From Epibacterium ulvae (lineage in GTDB: Bacteria; Pseudomonadota; Alphaproteobacteria; Rhodobacterales; Rhodobacteraceae), in NCBI RefSeq assembly GCF_018678075.1, contig NZ_JAHHIR010000035.1, positions 1 to 64,000 of the forward strand: DNA of 64,000 nt. Direction: 5' to 3'. Shown in pieces: positions 1 through 7,423 of this stretch (position 1 is its first letter; each line of letters begins with the position of its first letter). The notes beneath the pieces were generated by a model. It was not told where the DNA came from, searched no databases, and worked only from the letters and a program-made list of their open reading frames with translations. Both the position numbers and the translations under genes were made by a program.

Positions 1-14
1 AAACAAAAAACCAG

Positions 15-91
<77 letters not shown>

Positions 92-200
92 AAATCCCTA
101 CGATACCAGACATACCAAAATCTGAACGTAATGGAATGGCAGTCGGAAATGACTTCAAGACATCTAAGTCAGCACTAACAGTACCCTCTTTAGGTTCTTC

Positions 201-686
201 ACGCACCATCCCCATGTCCACATGATCGTACCGGGTGGTGGTTTATCGAAAGCTGGCAGTCGTTGGGTCGCATGCAAACCGGGGTTCTTTCTGCATGTGC
301 GGGTGTTATCCCGATTGTTCCGACGTCTATTCATCGAGGGGTTGCTGGCATTGCACCGTGCTGGCGAACTGGTCTTCTTCGGTGATCTGACTGGACTGTC
401 AGATGCTGGCGCTTTTGCAGCATATCTTGCGCCACTGGGCAAAAAGGAATGGGTGGTCTATGCTAAACCACCCTTCGGTGGGCCCGAGCAAGTGCTCGCC
501 TATCTCAGTCGATACACCCACCGTGTCGCGATCTCAAACAGCCGCCTTATCAACGCTGACGCCAACACTGTCGCGTTCAAATGGAAAGACTCCGTCGCAT
601 CAAGCCGAAATGGAGCGCTCAGGCCCGCATCGAAAAACCTTAAACAAAGCGGGCTTTCGTTGCGACAACTCGAATGTCCGTTTTAG
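201..686 (+). pseudogene. IS91-family (Y2/HUH) transposase remnant
   Basis: The reading frame carries the middle and catalytic part of an IS91-type rolling-circle transposase. An HUH-like HPHVHMIVPGGG segment lies near 210-240. About 80 codons later comes a motif beginning VVYAKPPFGGPEQVL, followed by YLSRYTHRVAISNSRL, which holds the catalytic tyrosines. Recognisable similarity stops near 590, after FKWKD. The tail then drifts into unrelated residues, consistent with a frameshift. The N-terminal zinc-finger region and the normal C-terminus are absent, as are recognisable element ends, so the copy is almost certainly dead. It lies between the initiator tRNA and the tetR-type gene and marks past insertion at the island edge. 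Confidence 0.8.
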
Positions 687-1288
687 CGCAAAGGTGCTTT
701 CGACTTCGGTGGCGTACATAAGGCGTTTGTAACCACTTCCCGCGCTGCGCGCCCGGCAGATTCGATATAGGCCGGATCATGATGCACAAGCACAGTGGAA
801 AACGCACCGTCCATAAGTAAGACGATGTGCCTCGCCAATTCATCTGGGTCGGCAGTCCTACCTTCTCCGAACACCTCACAAAGCCACGCCTCAAATTTCT
901 TCTTGTGGTCAGCGCCTACCTTCATAGCTGGATGGCCCGGCATATTCGCTAACTCGGCAGCAGTTCGCAAAAACCCGCAACCCTTCCACTTTGGATGCCG
1001 GGCTGACTGAGCCAGATTCACGAAAATGGCCTCGGCTTTGTCAGCAAGATCGCCTTCCGCCTCATCAAACCATTTCCTGAAAAGTGCCAGATTGGGTTGA
1101 TCGCGAGATGCCAGGTAGGCCTCGATCAAATCGTCCTTGCTCTTGAAATGGTAGTAGAGTGTCTTTTTCGTCAAGCCAGCTCTGGTGGCGATGGCATCAA
1201 CACTCACAGCACGAATGCCTTCCCCGTAAAACAAGCGGTTTGCGGCATCAAGGATGCGGTTTTTCGCAGAGGGAGAAGGTGTTGACAT
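683..1288 (-). CDS. TetR/AcrR-family transcriptional regulator
   Basis: This 201-residue protein has a TetR-type helix-turn-helix at about residues 8-55, including the motif AGLTKKTLYYHFKSKDDL. A larger ligand-binding helical domain containing the segment CGFLRTAAEL follows. The gene is divergent from the enoyl-CoA hydratase gene, and the inverted repeat at 1291-1320 begins two bases upstream of its start codon. The family normally represses its own gene and the divergent operon until a small ligand, here perhaps an acyl-CoA or related acid, releases it. The ligand is not predictable from the sequence. Its 3' end touches the decayed IS91 fragment. Confidence 0.9.
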   Translation of the reverse strand: MSTPSPSAKNRILDAANRLFYGEGIRAVSVDAIATRAGLTKKTLYYHFKSKDDLIEAYLASRDQPNLALFRKWFDEAEGDLADKAEAIFVNLAQSARHPKWKGCGFLRTAAELANMPGHPAMKVGADHKKKFEAWLCEVFGEGRTADPDELARHIVLLMDGAFSTVLVHHDPAYIESAGRAAREVVTNALCTPPKSKAPLR

Positions 1289-1290
1289 AA

Positions 1291-1320
1291 TTGGTATACT
1301 ATACAGTGAGTATACACCAA
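1291..1320. promoter_or_regulatory. Probable TetR operator between divergent genes
   Basis: The segment reads TTGGTATACT, an eight-base spacer, then AGTATACACCAA. The outer TTGG/CCAA and inner TATACT/AGTATA arms pair, with a two-base insertion in the right arm. It sits in the short gap between the tetR-type start (1288) and the enoyl-CoA hydratase start (1363), where an autoregulatory operator is expected. Assignment to this regulator is an inference. Confidence 0.65.
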
Positions 1321-1362
1321 GTTCAACGCTCGATACCGTCTCCTAAACGAATGGAGGCCGTC

Positions 1363-2154
1363 ATGGCAGATTTGATCAAGCATGAAAAAAGAGGCGCTAT
1401 CGCCCTTCTCACACTGAACCGACCCGAAAAACTCAACGCTCTGAACTATGCGACAAACGATAGGTTGCTTGAGCTGTTGGATGTGATCGAGATCGACGCG
1501 TCAATAGCCGCGATTGTCCTTACCGGCACGGGTGACAGAGCGTTTTCGGCCGGTGGAGACATCCATGAATTCACGGAGAGCGTTAAAGCTGGCGTGGACA
1601 TCGCCGTCAGGGACTTCTGCAAACGGGGTCAAACGATGACGGCTAGGCTGGAGTCATTCCCAAAACCGATCATTGCGGCAGTCAATGGGATTGCTTTCGG
1701 AGGCGGGTGTGAGATCACCGAAGCAGTTCATCTTGCTGTGGCGAGTGAAAATACGCTCTTTGCGAAGCCGGAAATTAATATTGGCATTCCGCCCACATTT
1801 GGTGGAACTCAAAGACTTCCCCGATTGGCGGGTCGCAAGCGGGCGTTGGAACTACTTTTGACCGGGGATACCTTCGCGCCGCAGAGGGCATACGAGTTGG
1901 GGTTGGTGAACAAGGTCGTGCCGCACGACGAGTTGCTCCCTGCCGCCTTTGAATTGGCCGAACGCATTACCCGACACTCTCCTCTCGCTGCCGCGCGGAT
2001 TATCACCGCTGTAACCAGAGGCCTAAACACAACGATTGACGAGGGTTTGCTCATTGAGCGGGAGCAATTTGCAAGGATGGCTGCAACCAATGATGTCCAT
2101 GAAGGCTTAAGCGCGTGGATCGCGCGTCGGACACCAAGATACACAGGTGCATAA
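1363..2154 (+). CDS. Enoyl-CoA hydratase/isomerase (crotonase) family protein
   Basis: The 263-residue product is a crotonase-fold enzyme that would hydrate, isomerise or cleave an acyl-CoA thioester in the cytoplasm. The oxyanion-hole motifs are visible: AFSAGGDI and, some 45 residues later, NGIAFGGGCE. The segment PEINIGIPPTFGGTQRLPRL carries the glutamate position typical of hydratases. I chose the ATG at 1363 because GGAGG lies six bases upstream; an in-frame ATG at 1291 would add 24 unlikely residues and lie inside the operator. The gene forms a unit with the downstream DUF1330 gene and is probably repressed by the divergent TetR protein. The substrate is unknown. Confidence 0.9.
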   Translation: MADLIKHEKRGAIALLTLNRPEKLNALNYATNDRLLELLDVIEIDASIAAIVLTGTGDRAFSAGGDIHEFTESVKAGVDIAVRDFCKRGQTMTARLESFPKPIIAAVNGIAFGGGCEITEAVHLAVASENTLFAKPEINIGIPPTFGGTQRLPRLAGRKRALELLLTGDTFAPQRAYELGLVNKVVPHDELLPAAFELAERITRHSPLAAARIITAVTRGLNTTIDEGLLIEREQFARMAATNDVHEGLSAWIARRTPRYTGA

Positions 2155-2155
2155 G

Positions 2156-2584
2156 ATGAGTGACAGCGAGTTTCATACCAGTTTTTCCAAAGAAACGTGG
2201 GAAAAATTCAAGGAGGACCAGCGACCAGGACCAATCCACATGCTGAACTTCATCCGTCTGCGCGAGGAAGCGGATTACTCTGATGGCCGCGCCTGCACGG
2301 GCGCGGACGCTTATCAGGTTTATAGCGACATGAGCGCGCCCGTATTTCAAGAGTTGGGTGGCAAGATCGTATGGCGAGGCGGTCACGAGTTAACGATGGT
2401 TGGGTCTCACAACGAGATTTGGGACATCGCGTTCGTAGCGGAGTATCCGAGCGTCCAAGCATTTTTGGACATGATGAAAAATCCGACTTACCGCGAGGCA
2501 ATGGGCCATCGGCAAGCCGGGGTGCTCGATAGCCGCTTGGCTAGGTTCAGTGCGGATCGCCTAGGTAAGAGCTTTGCTGGATAG
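2156..2584 (+). CDS. DUF1330-family small protein
   Basis: A protein of about 142 residues with the ferredoxin-like dimeric alpha+beta barrel pattern of DUF1330: PIHMLNFIRLRE near the N-terminus, then Y.VYSDMSAPVFQELGGKIVWRG, and a C-terminal YPSVQAFLDMMKNPTY motif. Such proteins are of uncertain function and sit beside CoA or aromatic catabolism genes. The start at 2156 lies just after the upstream stop (2152-2154), so translation is probably coupled. A GTG at 2147 is the alternative start. It is co-transcribed with the crotonase gene under the TetR-type regulator. Confidence 0.8.
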   Translation: MSDSEFHTSFSKETWEKFKEDQRPGPIHMLNFIRLREEADYSDGRACTGADAYQVYSDMSAPVFQELGGKIVWRGGHELTMVGSHNEIWDIAFVAEYPSVQAFLDMMKNPTYREAMGHRQAGVLDSRLARFSADRLGKSFAG

Positions 2585-2599
2585 ATTTGCTATGGCACT

Positions 2600-2977
2600 C
2601 TCAGCGGTCGGGCGCTCGACGTAGTCATGAGCGTTGGGCGCACCACTTTTTCTACATCTATCCGGCGATAGCGGCCATTCGTAGTCTGCGCAGCATCCGG
2701 TAAAATGGGCTCTCCCGACACCTTCGCTACGCCAGTCACGAAAGACTGGCTCGACGACGACCACAATCTCATCGAGCGGCAATCGTCTTGCCTCATCCTC
2801 AGGTAAAAGCGGCGTCTCTTCTGTGCGCTCCGATTGACTGCGTCCTTCAAACGGGTTTTTCCCAACAGAGCGCGATCGCGTCACAACCGTCTTGGTGGTT
2901 TTACCGACGGCTTTGCTCAGTTCCTCGACGGTCTTCTCATCTGACGGCGTCAGGTAGAGTTTGATGCCGGCGTTATC
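2600..2977 (-). pseudogene. Fragment of a VirD4/TraG conjugative coupling protein
   Basis: On the minus strand, about 80 codons match the C-terminal part of VirD4/TraG coupling ATPases, which bring DNA to type IV secretion channels. The visible pieces are KLYLTPSDEKTVEELSKAVG, then SRSVGKNPFEGRSQSERTEE, then LLPEDEARRLPLDEIVVVVE. The Walker motifs and membrane segments are missing, and the frame shifts near 2740. The 5' edge of the fragment abuts the 3' end of the nitrile hydratase accessory gene near 2980. It is a relic of a conjugative element and supports horizontal acquisition of this region. Confidence 0.7.
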
Positions 2978-3363
2978 CCCGTATCGCGCGTGATCGGTTC
3001 GCGCATCGGGACGTGGGTGGGATGGGGCCAATCGGTCAGGGTTTCGGCCTCAAACGCTGCAAACTCTGCGTCTGACATCACGTCGCTAGCGACGAGGATT
3101 TTCTGCAACGCGGACACCCAGCATTCGTAGTAGCTCTGCTGCGGTCCGTCCTTTGCTTCGACCTGCGCGATCTCTGAGCTGAAGGTTTCGACCCAATCCT
3201 CCCATGCAAAGACGCCGGCCTTGTGCAGATTGACGACAAGTGCGAAGGCGCGGCCTTCCCATGGGGCGTTGAAAACGACCCCGTCTTCATTCTTGGGGAT
3301 GTTTGGTGCATTCAGGCAAAGTTCTAAGCTCACCACATCACCGTCCGCTTGGGGCCGGGTCAA
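2950..3363 (-). CDS. Nitrile hydratase accessory (activator) protein
   Basis: The 137-residue protein resembles the small activator of cobalt nitrile hydratases, itself related to the N-terminal part of the beta subunit, which helps load cobalt into the alpha subunit. Visible family features are FNAPWEGRAFALVVNLHKAG, an FAWEDWVETF segment and a YYECWVSAL motif. It overlaps the beta-subunit gene by 26 bases, the usual arrangement. The last roughly 15 residues, and the stop codon at 2950, come from sequence that in another frame encodes the TraG fragment. The native C-terminus therefore seems to have been replaced at a recombination junction. Activity may survive because the conserved core is intact. 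Confidence 0.85.
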   Translation of the reverse strand: MTRPQADGDVVSLELCLNAPNIPKNEDGVVFNAPWEGRAFALVVNLHKAGVFAWEDWVETFSSEIAQVEAKDGPQQSYYECWVSALQKILVASDVMSDAEFAAFEAETLTDWPHPTHVPMREPITRDTGITPASNST

Positions 3364-4018
3364 TGTGTTCTTCCCAGACGTTCAAGTTTAATTTGTCGAT
3401 GGCGGAGGCTTCAGGCCCCCACAATTCGCGCGCAGTAAAGGTGGCGGTATAGAGGTGCTGCGGGCGTTCATCCTGTTCGTTTGCGGCTGAATCATTAAAT
3501 GAAAAGATACCGTGGTGTTGCGTGATCACGCCGATCTTTTCGCGGGCATAGCGCGGCAGGCGGGTGTGACCTTTGATAAAGATATTGCGCGTCAGGATCT
3601 TGTCGCCAACCGCGTAGGCAGGCTTTGCGTCGGCCTCGCGCCGGAAGGTGAAGCCGTCTTTTATGATCTGCGGCACAATTTCAGCCGTCAGCGGCGTTTC
3701 GACGCCACCGACCTTCTTTTGTGGGGGCAGCGCACGGGCTTCGGCAATTTCGGCGGCCGTGGCGATGCCCTTTCCCACCAGCAAGGTTTCGACGCCGTAA
3801 AGCCATTTCGCGTAATAGGGATCGCCCAGATAATCGAGAACGGGACGGTTTTCCATTGCGTGGCGGTATTCGTCCTGATTCCAGAATCCATTCATCCCGA
3901 TGGCCCAGTTCAGGCCAAACATCCGGCGTTCCCAGTCGCCGTGGAAAACAGGTTCGTTTTTCTCTGGCAAGACAGGGCCGTGCCCGTCCATACCGCCGCA
4001 GTCATGAATGCCGTCCAT
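3338..4018 (-). CDS. nthB: Nitrile hydratase subunit beta
   Basis: This 226-residue protein matches the whole beta subunit of nitrile hydratase, the partner that closes over the metal site of the alpha subunit. It opens with the characteristic MDGIHDCGGMDGHGPV, continues with WERRMFGLNWAIG and YYAKWLYGVE, and has a C-terminal beta-barrel with GHTRLPRYARE and the LWG segment. The enzyme hydrates nitriles to amides in the cytoplasm. The gene starts 15 bases after alpha ends and overlaps the accessory gene, giving an alpha-beta-activator operon. The amidase at 7424 would convert the amide product to the acid. Confidence 0.95.
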   Translation of the reverse strand: MDGIHDCGGMDGHGPVLPEKNEPVFHGDWERRMFGLNWAIGMNGFWNQDEYRHAMENRPVLDYLGDPYYAKWLYGVETLLVGKGIATAAEIAEARALPPQKKVGGVETPLTAEIVPQIIKDGFTFRREADAKPAYAVGDKILTRNIFIKGHTRLPRYAREKIGVITQHHGIFSFNDSAANEQDERPQHLYTATFTARELWGPEASAIDKLNLNVWEEHIDPAPSGR

Positions 4019-4033
4019 TGCGATATCCCCTTT

Positions 4034-4663
4034 CTACTTCGTAAGGCGCGCAGGTTGGCCGGTGCCAATCATGCTGTCACGGGTGACAAGTTTTTCCAGT
4101 TCTTCTTCGGACAGGCCGTCGGTGCCCTCGGGGCGCTGCGGCAGCACCATATAGCGCAGCTCTGCATTGGCATCCCAAACACGTACCTCGACGTCATCAG
4201 CCACGGGCAGGTCAAAGTCCTCTTTCAAGACAACTCTCGGTTCCTTCACGATACGCGAACGATAGGGCGTGGATTTGTACCAGACGGGCGGCAGCCCCAG
4301 CAGGTTCCACGGGTAGCAAGAACAAAGCGTACAGACCAAAACGTTGTGGATTTTATCCGTGTTTTCAACAACAACGATGTCTTCACCCTGAAGCCGCGAC
4401 ACGTCGAGTTCTGCTAACGCCGCATTGGCGTCAGACACAAGCCGCGCCTTGTAGGCGGGATTAGCCCAAGCCCGCGCAACCACTTTCGCGCCAATATGCG
4501 GACCGATCCGGCGTTCGTAATGTTCCACGATTTCGTCGACGGCAGCAGGATCAACGAAACCCTTCTTTATCATCAGGTTCTCCAGCGCCTTGACCCTGAC
4601 AACAATGTCTTCTGGGGGGGCATGGCTGTGGCTGTGGTCATCATGGTCGTGATCATGGGGCAT
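4034..4663 (-). CDS. nthA: Cobalt-type nitrile hydratase subunit alpha
   Basis: A 209-residue alpha subunit carrying the metal claw CTLCSC at residues 111-116. Thr at the second position is the signature of cobalt enzymes; iron enzymes have Ser. The following [19 protein letters not shown] is also typical. The N-terminus is unusually rich in His and Asp ([15 protein letters not shown]), possibly for metal capture. The start is preceded by a GGAG ribosome site. Upstream, at 4712-4731, lies a palindrome shared with other units of this locus. Catalytic function follows from the family; the exact nitrile substrate is unknown. Confidence 0.96.
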   Translation of the reverse strand: MPHDHDHDDHSHSHAPPEDIVVRVKALENLMIKKGFVDPAAVDEIVEHYERRIGPHIGAKVVARAWANPAYKARLVSDANAALAELDVSRLQGEDIVVVENTDKIHNVLVCTLCSCYPWNLLGLPPVWYKSTPYRSRIVKEPRVVLKEDFDLPVADDVEVRVWDANAELRYMVLPQRPEGTDGLSEEELEKLVTRDSMIGTGQPARLTK

Positions 4664-4711
4664 GGATGTGCTCCGTCTTACGTGTTGTTCGATCTGTCTT
4701 CAAACTCATCA

Positions 4712-4731
4712 TTAACGAATGACTTCGTCAA
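4712..4731. promoter_or_regulatory. Candidate IclR operator upstream of nthA (site 1)
   Basis: On the plus strand the site reads TTAACGAA, TGAC, TTCGTCAA: an 8+4+8 palindrome with one mismatch. It lies about 50 bases upstream of the nitrile hydratase start codon. Very similar 20-mers occur upstream of the SDR gene, the amidase and the ABC binding protein, giving the consensus TTGACGAA-N4-TTCGTCAA. Binding by one of the two local IclR proteins is inferred from proximity. Confidence 0.65.
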
Positions 4732-4737
4732 TTAATT

Positions 4738-5487
4738 TCAGCCGGCAAGGTACCCGCCGTCAACGACCAGCGTCGTTCCGGTGACGTAGCTGGCCATATC
4801 TGAGGCAAGAAAAGTAGCGGGGCCGACGATCTCTTCAGGCTCTCCGAAACGGCGCATCGGGATACGGGCCAGAAAGGCCTCGCGCCGTTCGGGCACGTTT
4901 CGTGTGGCCTCGGTCATTGAAGTCTTCAGGGTGCCGGGTGCGATGGCGTTGACGCGCACCCCATCGCAAGCAAGTTCGGCGGCGAGATTTTGGGTCAGCA
5001 TCTTGATCGCGGCTTTCGACGTCGAATAGGAAATCGAGGTTGCGGTTGATACGAAAGACGCGATCGAGGCCATATTGATGATGTTGCCCTGGCTGCGCCG
5101 CAGGGCAGGCACAAAGGCCAAGGTCACATTCAATGCACCGTTCAGATTAACGTCGATGCCGAGTTTCCAGCTTTCGCGCACATCGTCTGCATCGATGCTG
5201 TTGCGGGGGCATACCCCTGCATTATTTAGCAAAAGGTCGATATCACCCTTGGTTGCGCCGACTTCCTTTGCAAGCGCGGTGCAAGCATCGGCATCGGTAA
5301 CATCAAGCGCGTAGGCCACCGCACTGCCGCCGGCCTCGATGATGGCGTCCGCAGTTGCCTGCGCACTCGGCAGATCAAGGTCTGTGCTGATGATGGTTGC
5401 ACCCTCGGCTGCTAAACCCCTGGCAAGCGTCGCGCCAACGCCTTGGCCCGCGCCGGTTATCAGGGCGAGTTTTCCCTTTAGCCTCAT
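4738..5487 (-). CDS. Short-chain dehydrogenase/reductase (SDR)
   Basis: A 249-residue classical SDR with the cofactor motif TGAGQGVG near the N-terminus, NNAG around residue 90, catalytic Ser and YSTSK, and the C-terminal signature YVTGTTLVVDGGY. It would oxidise or reduce an alcohol/ketone with NAD(P)(H); an Asp at the end of beta-2 (STDLD) suggests NAD(H). I chose the ATG at 5487 because GGGAGG lies seven bases upstream; a longer frame adds ten residues. It stands alone between nthA and the first iclR gene, with its own copy of the shared palindrome upstream. The substrate is probably an intermediate of the nitrile-derived compound. Confidence 0.9.
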   Translation of the reverse strand: MRLKGKLALITGAGQGVGATLARGLAAEGATIISTDLDLPSAQATADAIIEAGGSAVAYALDVTDADACTALAKEVGATKGDIDLLLNNAGVCPRNSIDADDVRESWKLGIDVNLNGALNVTLAFVPALRRSQGNIINMASIASFVSTATSISYSTSKAAIKMLTQNLAAELACDGVRVNAIAPGTLKTSMTEATRNVPERREAFLARIPMRRFGEPEEIVGPATFLASDMASYVTGTTLVVDGGYLAG

Positions 5488-5547
5488 TTCAAACCTCCCA
5501 TTTGGCACGGGTATCAACAGCCCGGCCGGTCGAGAAATTGTTATCCA

Positions 5548-5567
5548 AATACGAATAACTTCGCAAT
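5548..5567. promoter_or_regulatory. Candidate IclR operator upstream of the SDR gene (site 2)
   Basis: The plus strand reads AATACGAA, TAAC, TTCGCAAT. The inner CGAA-N4-TTCG core is perfect and the outer bases follow the same pattern as sites 1, 3 and 4. It sits about 60 bases upstream of the SDR start, between it and the stop of the first iclR gene. Confidence 0.55.
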
Positions 5568-5576
5568 TAAATAATT

Positions 5577-6380
5577 TTAAGTGAATGCGGGTGCCTTCGG
5601 ATTAAACCCCATCTGCTGCGATGTTTGACGTGTATTGGCCAGCAATTGCTGGACTTGCGGCCAGTCTGCCGCGCGTTTCAGTTGGGTCTCTGTGCCGACA
5701 AGCGTGACAACCGCTTGTATCTGGCCCACGTGGTCGAAGATCGGCGCGCCGACAGCAACGACGCCAGGCACTGGCGCTTTCTCAATTGCCGCAAACCCTT
5801 GCTGGCGGACATCCGCCAACTGCGCTTGGGTCAGTGGTTTCACGTCACCGACACGTTTTTCAGCAAAGCCTTTTGATTTCTCAAATTTCAACAAGTCCTG
5901 AATGATGTCGGGCGGCATGTGGGCTGCAAAAACATGCCCCGTTGTCGTTGCCGTGACCGAAAATACCGTGCCAACACGGGTGTTCATATGCAACTGCCCC
6001 TGACCTTCCGACACCTTGATAACCGTTGGCCCAAACGCACCCCAAATCGACAAAAGCACCGTCATGCCGGTTTCTTCGCGCAGGGCTTCTGCGGCATCGC
6101 TGAACAACTGTATGGAATCAAAATTGCGCATCCGTACGATCCCAAGGTCTAAGGCGCGCGGACCGATGCGGTAGCGCCCGGCTTGCCCGTCCTTTTCGAT
6201 AATTCCCAGCTTTCGGTAGCTCAGCAGATAGGCATGCGCCTGTGCAGGCGCTACGCCCGCCGCCGCCGCAATGTCTTTCAGCATCATCGGTTCGCTACGT
6301 TCGGCCAAAGCCTGTAGCAGCTTTGTGCCAACCTCAATTGACTGGACGCCGCGGCCTTCACCTTTGGGTGCTTTTGCCAT
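5577..6380 (-). CDS. IclR-family transcriptional regulator (first of two)
   Basis: A 267-residue regulator with an N-terminal winged helix (about residues 10-75, containing VQSIEVGTKLLQALAE and the MLKDIAAAAGVAPAQAHAYL recognition region) and a C-terminal GAF-like effector domain ending in VVTLVGTE. The family controls aromatic, amide and other catabolic genes as ligand-responsive repressors or activators. It is closely similar in layout to its neighbour at 6419, so the pair looks like a duplication or sub-specialised set. It probably reads the palindromes found upstream of nthA, the SDR gene, the amidase and the ABC binding protein; this is inference from location. Confidence 0.9.
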   Translation of the reverse strand: MAKAPKGEGRGVQSIEVGTKLLQALAERSEPMMLKDIAAAAGVAPAQAHAYLLSYRKLGIIEKDGQAGRYRIGPRALDLGIVRMRNFDSIQLFSDAAEALREETGMTVLLSIWGAFGPTVIKVSEGQGQLHMNTRVGTVFSVTATTTGHVFAAHMPPDIIQDLLKFEKSKGFAEKRVGDVKPLTQAQLADVRQQGFAAIEKAPVPGVVAVGAPIFDHVGQIQAVVTLVGTETQLKRAADWPQVQQLLANTRQTSQQMGFNPKAPAFT

Positions 6381-6418
6381 GTCTCAGTCTCCAAACCGGT
6401 AACAGGAGGGATGCCGCA

Positions 6419-7192
6419 TCACGATGTGCCCCCTGCTTTGGTCAAGTGCATTATCTCTGTCCGCACGGCATCCAGCGTTTGCAGAAAAGCATCCTCCTTC
6501 AAAGCGCCCTCCGATCCGATACAGGTAATCACACCTGCGAGCGTCTTGTCCGATTCAAACATTGGCAGCGCCAGGGTGAAGACATCGGGAACGATGGAAT
6601 TCTCGATCGTTGCGTAGCCATCCTTGCGGGCTTTCGCGACGCTCGCTTCAAATCCGCGTCTGTCTGTCTCGTTTGAAATGCCGGGCAATTCAGGCGAACC
6701 GGCTAGCTCCTCTTTGATACGGGCATGAACGGCGGCGTTTTCACCGAAAGCCGCGAACAGCTTGCCGCTGGCCGTACCCGTGACAGAGAAGAGCGTGCCC
6801 ATGCGGATATTGAGGTTGTATTGGCGGTGGCTTGGTTGGGCGACCGACACCGTTGTTGGCCCAAACGGCCCCCAGACGACTAGGGCCGACATGAAACCGT
6901 ACGTTTCGGACAGACGTAGGATTAACTGGCTAGCATCGCGGTATAGCGGGACAGATTGCAGTCGCGCCAGCCCAAGATTCAAGGCAAGGGGTCCTATGCT
7001 GTAGGGGCCGGATTCAACCTTTTGTTCAATCATGCCTGTACGCTTGAAGCTTGTCAGATAGGCATGTGTCTGGGCTGGCGTGAGGTCCGCCTCAGCCGCA
7101 AGGGCGCGCAAGCTCATCGGAACGCCAGAACGCACCAGACAGTCCAGCAGACGCCCACCCACTTCGATTGATTGAATGCCACGGCCTTCCAT
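6419..7192 (-). CDS. IclR-family transcriptional regulator (second of two)
   Basis: A 257-residue IclR protein: winged helix at about residues 3-65 with IQSIEVGGRLLDCL and the recognition segment LTPAQTHAYLTSFKRTGMI, then the effector-binding domain. A ribosome site AAAGGGG precedes the ATG at 7192. It is transcribed with the first iclR gene (38-base gap) and diverges from the amidase gene across a 231-base intergenic region holding two palindromes. It most likely controls the amidase or the whole nitrile locus. Sequence alone does not tell which of the two IclR proteins binds which site. Confidence 0.9.
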   Translation of the reverse strand: MEGRGIQSIEVGGRLLDCLVRSGVPMSLRALAAEADLTPAQTHAYLTSFKRTGMIEQKVESGPYSIGPLALNLGLARLQSVPLYRDASQLILRLSETYGFMSALVVWGPFGPTTVSVAQPSHRQYNLNIRMGTLFSVTGTASGKLFAAFGENAAVHARIKEELAGSPELPGISNETDRRGFEASVAKARKDGYATIENSIVPDVFTLALPMFESDKTLAGVITCIGSEGALKEDAFLQTLDAVRTEIMHLTKAGGTS

Positions 7193-7364
7193 GATGCCCC
7201 TTTATCTCATGCTGCCGCGATCAACGCAGCCATGAATGCAATTAAACGCTGGCGAATTCATTGCCAAGAAAATGATTCTCCCGACGGTGCGACGTAATAT
7301 CAGCCTGCTGGCGGAAGTAGGTGCTAGATCTGGAACCCTCCCACGGGGAACAGAAAATTTGTAT

Positions 7365-7384
7365 TTGACGAATAAGTTTGCCAT
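7365..7384. promoter_or_regulatory. Candidate IclR operator upstream of the amidase (site 3)
   Basis: The site reads TTGACGAA, TAAG, TTTGCCAT. The left arm matches the consensus exactly; the right arm is weaker. It ends 39 bases upstream of the amidase start and is followed directly by a second palindrome at 7384-7400. Confidence 0.5.
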
Positions 7385-7400
7385 AAGAATAATATTCTTA
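7384..7400. promoter_or_regulatory. AT-rich palindrome upstream of the amidase
   Basis: TAAGAAT, AAT, ATTCTTA: a perfect 7+3+7 dyad adjoining operator site 3 and ending 23 bases before the amidase start. A comparable GAATAA-T-TTATTC dyad follows operator site 4 at 10795-10807. It may be a second regulator site or part of the promoter. Confidence 0.45.
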
Positions 7401-7423
7401 GAAGATTCACAGGGAGGCCAAGC

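Noticed and set aside
92-200. A second attachment-site copy of the tRNA-Ser 3' end next to the initiator tRNA
   Set aside because: The bases after the initiator tRNA share no convincing match with the last 20 bases of tRNA-Ser.
3512-4417. 301-codon plus-strand frame across nthB and nthA
   Set aside because: Shadow of the two nitrile hydratase genes, which have unmistakable family motifs on the other strand.
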